Shown here: positions 59,782-64,000 of the stretch, one piece after another
Layout: each line of letters starts with the position of its first letter
Position numbering within the stretch: the stretch's first letter is position 1
Assembly: GCA_964598565.1 (NCBI GenBank)
Contig: CAZRCG010000004.1
Coordinates: 62,001 to 126,000, forward strand
Source: CAZRCG01 sp964598565
GTDB lineage: Bacteria > Bdellovibrionota > UBA2394
DNA length: 64,000 nt
Direction: 5' to 3'
Notes under the pieces: generated by a model
The model's input: only the letters and a program-made list of their open reading frames with translations
Databases searched by the model: none
What the model was told of the DNA's origin: nothing
Position numbers and translations under genes: made by a program

Positions 59782-60300
59782 ATGTTAGGTGCTGTGATTC
59801 CATTTCTCAGTTTTTATTTGGTGGCAAGTGCGCCTTGCACGTTGAGTGTCGAGCGCGGACACAAAGCTACAGTGCGATACTCCGCATTTCATGCGTCGAT
59901 AGACATTATAAGTTCGCAGGCAAAACTTAACGAATGCCGTGTATGGAAAGAGTTCCCAACACTTCTGGTGGTCGATGTGAATTTAGGGTCTTCAGGTACC
60001 AAATATCTTTCCACCGATCACTACTTGTTTGTCTTTGATACAACGAAGACCGAAGCTTCACCTTTGGTCAAAGTGCTTGTTCGAAGTGAAGAAGAAATCG
60101 TTCAAAAGAAAAAACCTACGGACACAACGCAAAAGCAAGGTGACGATGGCAGAACTGCACCATCTATTGATGACAACCTACCCGAGATTGTCACTGTGAC
60201 AACCGATCGAGAGTATAAACTTCTCAAAGGGTCGAAGGGCCAAGCCGAGATTCATCTAAAAAAGCCACAAGAAGTGATTCAAATCAGCCTCAAACCATAA
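59782..60300 (+). CDS. Exported hypothetical protein after the SleB-like gene
   Basis: A 172-residue protein with an N-terminal signal (GAVIPFLSFYLVASAPCTLS), starting one base after the preceding stop. The mature protein is mainly beta with a Lys/Thr/Gln-rich linker (KKKPTDTTQKQGDDGRTAPS). No domain was recognised. It may be a partner or inhibitor of the SleB-like protein; that is inference from position. Confidence 0.55.
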   Translation: MLGAVIPFLSFYLVASAPCTLSVERGHKATVRYSAFHASIDIISSQAKLNECRVWKEFPTLLVVDVNLGSSGTKYLSTDHYLFVFDTTKTEASPLVKVLVRSEEEIVQKKKPTDTTQKQGDDGRTAPSIDDNLPEIVTVTTDREYKLLKGSKGQAEIHLKKPQEVIQISLKP

Positions 60301-60384
60301 AACAAAACGGCACCCAACCAACGTCCGGGGCCGACTCTACAAAAAAAGTAGCGTAAGGCGCCAAGCCCTCGTACTATTTTCTCT

Positions 60385-61131
60385 ATGTCAACGGCTCTTA
60401 TTCACTGTGACAAAGTGGTCAAGAACTATGGACTCTTTGCAGCGGTGAAAGCTTTATCCTTCGATGTTTTTCCTGGTGAGATCTTTGGACTTCTTGGCCC
60501 AAATGGGGCGGGCAAGTCGAGCTTAATACGCATGATCTACGGCGCTAGCCCACGGACATCGGGTACCATGTTGGTTCTTGGATATGATCCGATGCGCGAA
60601 GGAGCTGCGCTACGCTCTCATTTAGGTGTTGTACCACAAGAGAATTGCTTAGATGAAGCTCTCACGCTCCAAGAAAATCTAGAGATATTCTGCCGCTACC
60701 ATCAGTTAATGCGCCGTGATTTTGAGGAACGTAGTGCGACCTACCTCAAGATGTTTTCGCTTGAAGAGAAGCGACATTCCGTCATTCGAAGTTTGTCGGG
60801 CGGCATGCAGCGACGTCTTGCGTTTGTGCGAGCTTTGCTTTGTAATCCTAAACTTCTAATATTGGATGAACCAACGACTGGTTTAGACCCCGCGGTACGT
60901 CATCTTCTGTGGGACAAGGTCAAAGAACTAAACTCTCAGGGAGTCACTATTATACTGTGCACTCACTACCTTGAAGAAGCTGAAAGTCTTTGTTCGAAGC
61001 TTCTGATTTTAGATGGCGGAAGTATTGTCGCCTCGGGCTCACCGCAACAACTGATACAAGAGCATCAGGTGAATCATCTAGAAGATGTATTTCTCAAAGT
61101 ATCCGGTCGTCGCATGGGAGTGGACGAATGA
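60385..61131 (+). CDS. ABC-2 type exporter ATPase (NodI/DrrA-like)
   Basis: A 248-residue ATPase: Walker A GPNGAGKSSLIRMIYGASPR, Q-loop LGVVPQENCLDEALTLQENL, signature LSGGMQRRLAFVRALL, Walker B KLLILDEPTTGLDPAVR and switch ILCTHYLEEAESLCS. The 'GVVPQ.n.ld..lT..ENL' block and ending are like NodI and other drug or lipid exporter ATPases. Its stop overlaps the permease start as ATGA. Confidence 0.92.
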   Translation: MSTALIHCDKVVKNYGLFAAVKALSFDVFPGEIFGLLGPNGAGKSSLIRMIYGASPRTSGTMLVLGYDPMREGAALRSHLGVVPQENCLDEALTLQENLEIFCRYHQLMRRDFEERSATYLKMFSLEEKRHSVIRSLSGGMQRRLAFVRALLCNPKLLILDEPTTGLDPAVRHLLWDKVKELNSQGVTIILCTHYLEEAESLCSKLLILDGGSIVASGSPQQLIQEHQVNHLEDVFLKVSGRRMGVDE

Positions 61132-61898
61132 TCTCTACACTCAAGCAAAGTTTTTATATCGTCATTCGTCACTGGCTTGTCTACCGCAAAGATTTCTTAG
61201 CTAATATTTCACCAACGCTGGCAGACCCGCTTTTTCTTATTATCTCTCTGGGACTCGGCCTTTCAGGTTTTGTAAGTGAAATAAACGGCCAGCGCTATAT
61301 TGTATTTCTGGCACCGGGTCTCGTAGCCATCTCCGCACTGATGACCTCATTTTTTGAAACAAGCTACAACGCTTATATTCGACTGACCTACGAGGGAGTC
61401 TACAAGGCGATGATGACGAGTCCGATTGGGCCGCGCGATATCGCAACCGGCGAACTCCTATGGGTGGCTTTAAAGGGCGGCGTCATGTCGTGCATCATTG
61501 CCTCTCTCATGGCCCTCTTTAATTTATTTTCGTGGACCGCCATTCCAGCGCTAACAATCGTAGGAAGTCTTATTGGATTATGCTGTGGTTCGCTTGGAAT
61601 TATCGCCACCACCCTGGTACGTAATATCAATCAGTTTCAGACCGTATACTCGTTTGTGATTAGTCCGATGTATTTTTTGTCGGGTATTTTTTTTCCGGTA
61701 GGGGAGTCTACACCGATTTGGCTCTATGCGATCATCCAGCTATCCCCGCTCTTTCACGGAGTTCGTGTACTGCAAGAAGTCGCTTGGTCCACCTACGATC
61801 TTCAGGCCCTTCTCACTCATGGTCTTTTATTTTTGGCCATGACCCTCGGGCTCATCATCATCGCCGTACGCCGATATACCCGCCTTTTGTGGGTTTAG
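61128..61898 (+). CDS. ABC-2 type exporter permease (NodJ-like)
   Basis: A 256-residue permease with six helices from ATG 61128, overlapping the ATPase stop; the longer frame from 60990 is an over-extension. Blocks RHWLVYRKDFLANISPTLAD, GQRYIVFLAPGLVAISALMT, FETSYNAYIRLTYEGVYKAM and SPMYFLSGIFFPV are those of the NodJ/ABC-2 family. Together the pair exports a lipid, polysaccharide or small molecule; the substrate is unknown. Confidence 0.92.
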   Translation: MISTLKQSFYIVIRHWLVYRKDFLANISPTLADPLFLIISLGLGLSGFVSEINGQRYIVFLAPGLVAISALMTSFFETSYNAYIRLTYEGVYKAMMTSPIGPRDIATGELLWVALKGGVMSCIIASLMALFNLFSWTAIPALTIVGSLIGLCCGSLGIIATTLVRNINQFQTVYSFVISPMYFLSGIFFPVGESTPIWLYAIIQLSPLFHGVRVLQEVAWSTYDLQALLTHGLLFLAMTLGLIIIAVRRYTRLLWV

Positions 61899-61909
61899 AG
61901 GCCCTCGCA

Positions 61910-61927
61910 AGCCCCGGGCCGGGGGCT
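61910..61927 (+). promoter_or_regulatory. GC-rich hairpin after the exporter genes
   Basis: AGCCCC and GGGGCT flank a short GC core about 12 bases after the permease stop. No T-run follows, so it may be an attenuating or protective stem and not a full intrinsic terminator. Confidence 0.4.
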
Positions 61928-62107
61928 ACTCGACAAGTCTGGAAAAGAGAGTTTGATGATAACCCTTAGGCGGACTGTGGCCCGGAAATATGGAATTTCC
62001 GAAGCCTTTTTGGCCTTTACGGGTCTGGGCCATCGCGATGACGGATGGCAAGCCGTATGCATCCACCCCCTAGATATTGATGCCAATCTATTGTAGGAGC
62101 AGACGCG

Positions 62108-64000
62108 ATGAAGACTCTATGGAGAAGGAATTTACCGATCAAACTAACGATCAAAATGCCCTTTGAGGGCCCCCAGAATATTCCTATTAAATTTTTCACG
62201 CCCTGCCTGCCGATGAGTTTACGCAACCTTCCAATGAGCCGTTTCGCATTATTCGCGTTGGTAGCGCTAGTCTTAGGCGGCTGCGGCAACGATCGTGTGA
62301 AGGTTAAGCCTGGCCCCTTCATCAGCCGCCTTGTGGAAGAGAAAGACTATGTCGATGAGCTCTTAGATAAAAAGGCCCAAGTAAAGAAAATTCTTGGAGC
62401 CGAGCATGAACTTGATGCCCTCGTTGCCGACAAGAAGGAGGAAAATATTAACAACGATCGCAGAGCTAAAGCTCTCGCCACGCTCGATCAGTGCGGCTTG
62501 GACGAAGCTAGTACCTCGGGGAACAGCGGAGATGGCATACCTGACGATACGCATTTCATGAACCTTGCAGCGCAGACATCCCCCATCATTGAAATGAAAT
62601 CCCTTTCCATGGACGCTTCCAATTATGATCATTCGCCAAGAACCAATCTTCTTCCGGTTGTCGCCTCATCGATTGTGACCGCTCAGTCTCTCAAACATGC
62701 GTCCGTCAAAGAAATCTCTCAGGGCTATCACCCAATTACTATTTACAGCCGCTGCTTTTTTCTTCCTGAAGGAGAGACTATTGAAACCAACGGTCGCGAT
62801 TTTATTGTTGTGGCAGATCGTGCGGTGATTCGAGGTACCATTGATACGAGCCCGAAAGTCTTGGAACAATCTCAGCCTCATCGCGTTATGAGCCGACATA
62901 TGAAAGGCAAACAAGGTGGTCGCATTGATATTTCGGCGCTTAAATTCGATTTGGGTTCGTCGCATAAATTTATAACGTCGGGCGGCTCCATATTAACCCC
63001 GCGTACGCAGTCACTCTCTGAAAGCATCGTCGTCGGCAGCCCGGAATATGAGAACTTTACAAAGCAGAATTTTGTGAGCAGATATATTAAAACAAAGACT
63101 TTTGATGCTCATGAAAATACATCGCTCCCCGTTAACTCAGAGACAACAACGGAGTACTTTGCCCGCGCTCATGCGTCGATTCGACATAGGTTTGCTGGTG
63201 GCGCCATTGTTGAGGCGGCGTTGTTTGAAGCCAAGGTCGAGTCCACACCCTATTACGTTAGAAAGGATAGCCCTGAGAATTATGGCCAAGGCATACCAGA
63301 ACTATATGTGCAACTAAGAGAGGCAGGAAGCAACGGTCAGCACGTTAAGAACCTATTAGAAAACAATTTTGCCACTTGGTTAAAACCATGGAAACAGGTT
63401 GCCCGTCATTACGAAAGGAAGACACCACAGAATATTTTCACTTTAGAAAGTCTCCATGCTCACGTCACGTATGAAGCCGCGATGGTGTCAGAAGTTGATT
63501 ATTATGCAGGCGATGCGGCCCCACACTCACTATCGACAGCTACTCGGCAACAAAGCGTCACACTTCACGAACCGGTTTACAAGTTGAGACACCTTTTCAA
63601 AGTTCAGGGAGGAGAACCTGGAGATATTATATTAGCCGGGGGCTTCGGACTATCCACGGATATATCGGCGCAGCAGAACCCGGGCAGGGTTTTCGAGGAA
63701 AGTTCCACGGAATCAGAATCTGATCGTGCGCCGTTCGAGGGCCCGATCACTCACACGAAGCTTGGAACCATGGAAGAATCCCTAGGCCCCCTTTTTGTGG
63801 ACGCGCATGGCAACGAACTAAACGATCATAAGGTTGTCCTTCCACTCAAAGCCCGTACATTTCCCGAAGTGACGATTACTGTTAAGAATACGGGCTTATA
63901 CGACACCATACATAAGTCCACTCCACCACCCTTCAAAGTACAGCTCAGGCAGTTCACTCAAGAACGAACTATTGGGGAGATCATAATTGTGCGTAGTAGT
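62108..64000 (+). CDS. Large lipoprotein, 3' end beyond the window
   Basis: An open frame of 631 codons from ATG 62108 (AGGAG eight bases upstream) runs to the last base without a stop. Residues up to ~65 form an unusually long N-terminal region ending in lipobox LVLGGC, so the real start may be later, at ATG 62213 or 62234, which give an ordinary lipoprotein signal. The next ~130 residues are polar and helical. Then comes a beta-rich part with FIVVADRAVIRGTIDTS and KQGGRIDISALKFDLG, the kind of turns seen in right-handed beta-helix or polysaccharide-like repeats. A His/Asp-rich C-terminal half follows. No specific family was recognised. Confidence 0.65.
   Translation, partial: MKTLWRRNLPIKLTIKMPFEGPQNIPIKFFTPCLPMSLRNLPMSRFALFALVALVLGGCGNDRVKVKPGPFISRLVEEKDYVDELLDKKAQVKKILGAEHELDALVADKKEENINNDRRAKALATLDQCGLDEASTSGNSGDGIPDDTHFMNLAAQTSPIIEMKSLSMDASNYDHSPRTNLLPVVASSIVTAQSLKHASVKEISQGYHPITIYSRCFFLPEGETIETNGRDFIVVADRAVIRGTIDTSPKVLEQSQPHRVMSRHMKGKQGGRIDISALKFDLGSSHKFITSGGSILTPRTQSLSESIVVGSPEYENFTKQNFVSRYIKTKTFDAHENTSLPVNSETTTEYFARAHASIRHRFAGGAIVEAALFEAKVESTPYYVRKDSPENYGQGIPELYVQLREAGSNGQHVKNLLENNFATWLKPWKQVARHYERKTPQNIFTLESLHAHVTYEAAMVSEVDYYAGDAAPHSLSTATRQQSVTLHEPVYKLRHLFKVQGGEPGDIILAGGFGLSTDISAQQNPGRVFEESSTESESDRAPFEGPITHTKLGTMEESLGPLFVDAHGNELNDHKVVLPLKARTFPEVTITVKNTGLYDTIHKSTPPPFKVQLRQFTQERTIGEIIIVRSS

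Noticed and set aside
61910..61927. Intrinsic terminator after the NodJ-like gene
   Set aside because: The stem is good, but no T-run follows on the plus strand, so it was listed only as a hairpin.
1..64000. CRISPR array, rRNA operon or intact insertion sequence
   Set aside because: No regularly spaced 25-40-base repeats, rRNA core motifs or transposase genes were recognised on reading both strands.

Overview
The window reads as chromosome of a Gram-negative bacterium, most likely in the Bdellovibrionota/Oligoflexia or former deltaproteobacterial range. This is inferred from gene content, not from a marker gene. The clues are many lipoproteins and small outer-membrane barrels, a Tat-exported DUF1501-like protein beside CxxCH 'planctomycete-type' proteins, tandem HD-GYP proteins, a TPR-PilZ protein, a ferrochelatase with an internal cysteine cluster, and very tight operons with ATGA/GTGA overlaps. 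There is no rRNA, CRISPR array or intact insertion sequence.

Layout. 1-3.0 kb: end of xylF, then xylG and xylH (D-xylose ABC importer). 3.3-7.6 kb: an outer-membrane barrel with a strong terminator, mnmA, overlapping rnc, and an FG-GAP lipoprotein. 7.6-17.1 kb (minus): a type IV secretion-like operon read virB2-virB3-virB4-small coiled coil-virB6-virB9-like-virB10-two lipoproteins, then a BamB-like propeller. Its VirB6 carries about 50 histidines in 114 residues, and no relaxase, coupling ATPase, VirB8 or VirB11 is nearby. 17.3-20.5 kb (minus): fatty-acid desaturase and two tandem HD-GYP proteins. 21.0-26.1 kb: a 1475-residue surface protein behind a leader with several dyads, facing a type IV pilin-like gene. 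26.3-32.8 kb: lytic transglycosylase, hemH, NHL propeller overlapping cysS, and a DUF6580/DUF71 pair. 32.9-37.6 kb: TonB-like protein followed by a NitT/TauT-type ABC importer, then a TPR-PilZ protein.

37.8-40.8 kb is a small degenerate integrative element in a tRNA-Gly(CCC) gene. A 38-bp copy of the 5' half of the tRNA flanks about 2.9 kb holding a truncated tyrosine integrase, an excisionase-like protein, a papain-like remnant, a 46-codon HTH gene and a BrnT/BrnA toxin-antitoxin pair.

41.1-50.5 kb: two unknown genes, der, DoxX, the tesA-ybbA-ybbP trio, a Cys-containing lipoprotein, tRNA-Val(GAC) and a YfiM/VanZ-like protein. 50.6-56.4 kb: a short hydrophobic ORF and a four-gene envelope operon (DUF1588-like CxxCH protein, lipoprotein, Tat-exported DUF1501-like protein, two-CxxCH lipoprotein), then a small barrel. 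56.6-64 kb: tRNA-Gln(TTG), a secreted unknown, a SleB-like hydrolase with a good sigma-54 promoter match, a NodIJ-type ABC exporter, and a large lipoprotein gene running off the end.

All family calls come from reading motifs by eye. No searches or structure predictions were run, so residue positions are approximate and percent identities are not given.
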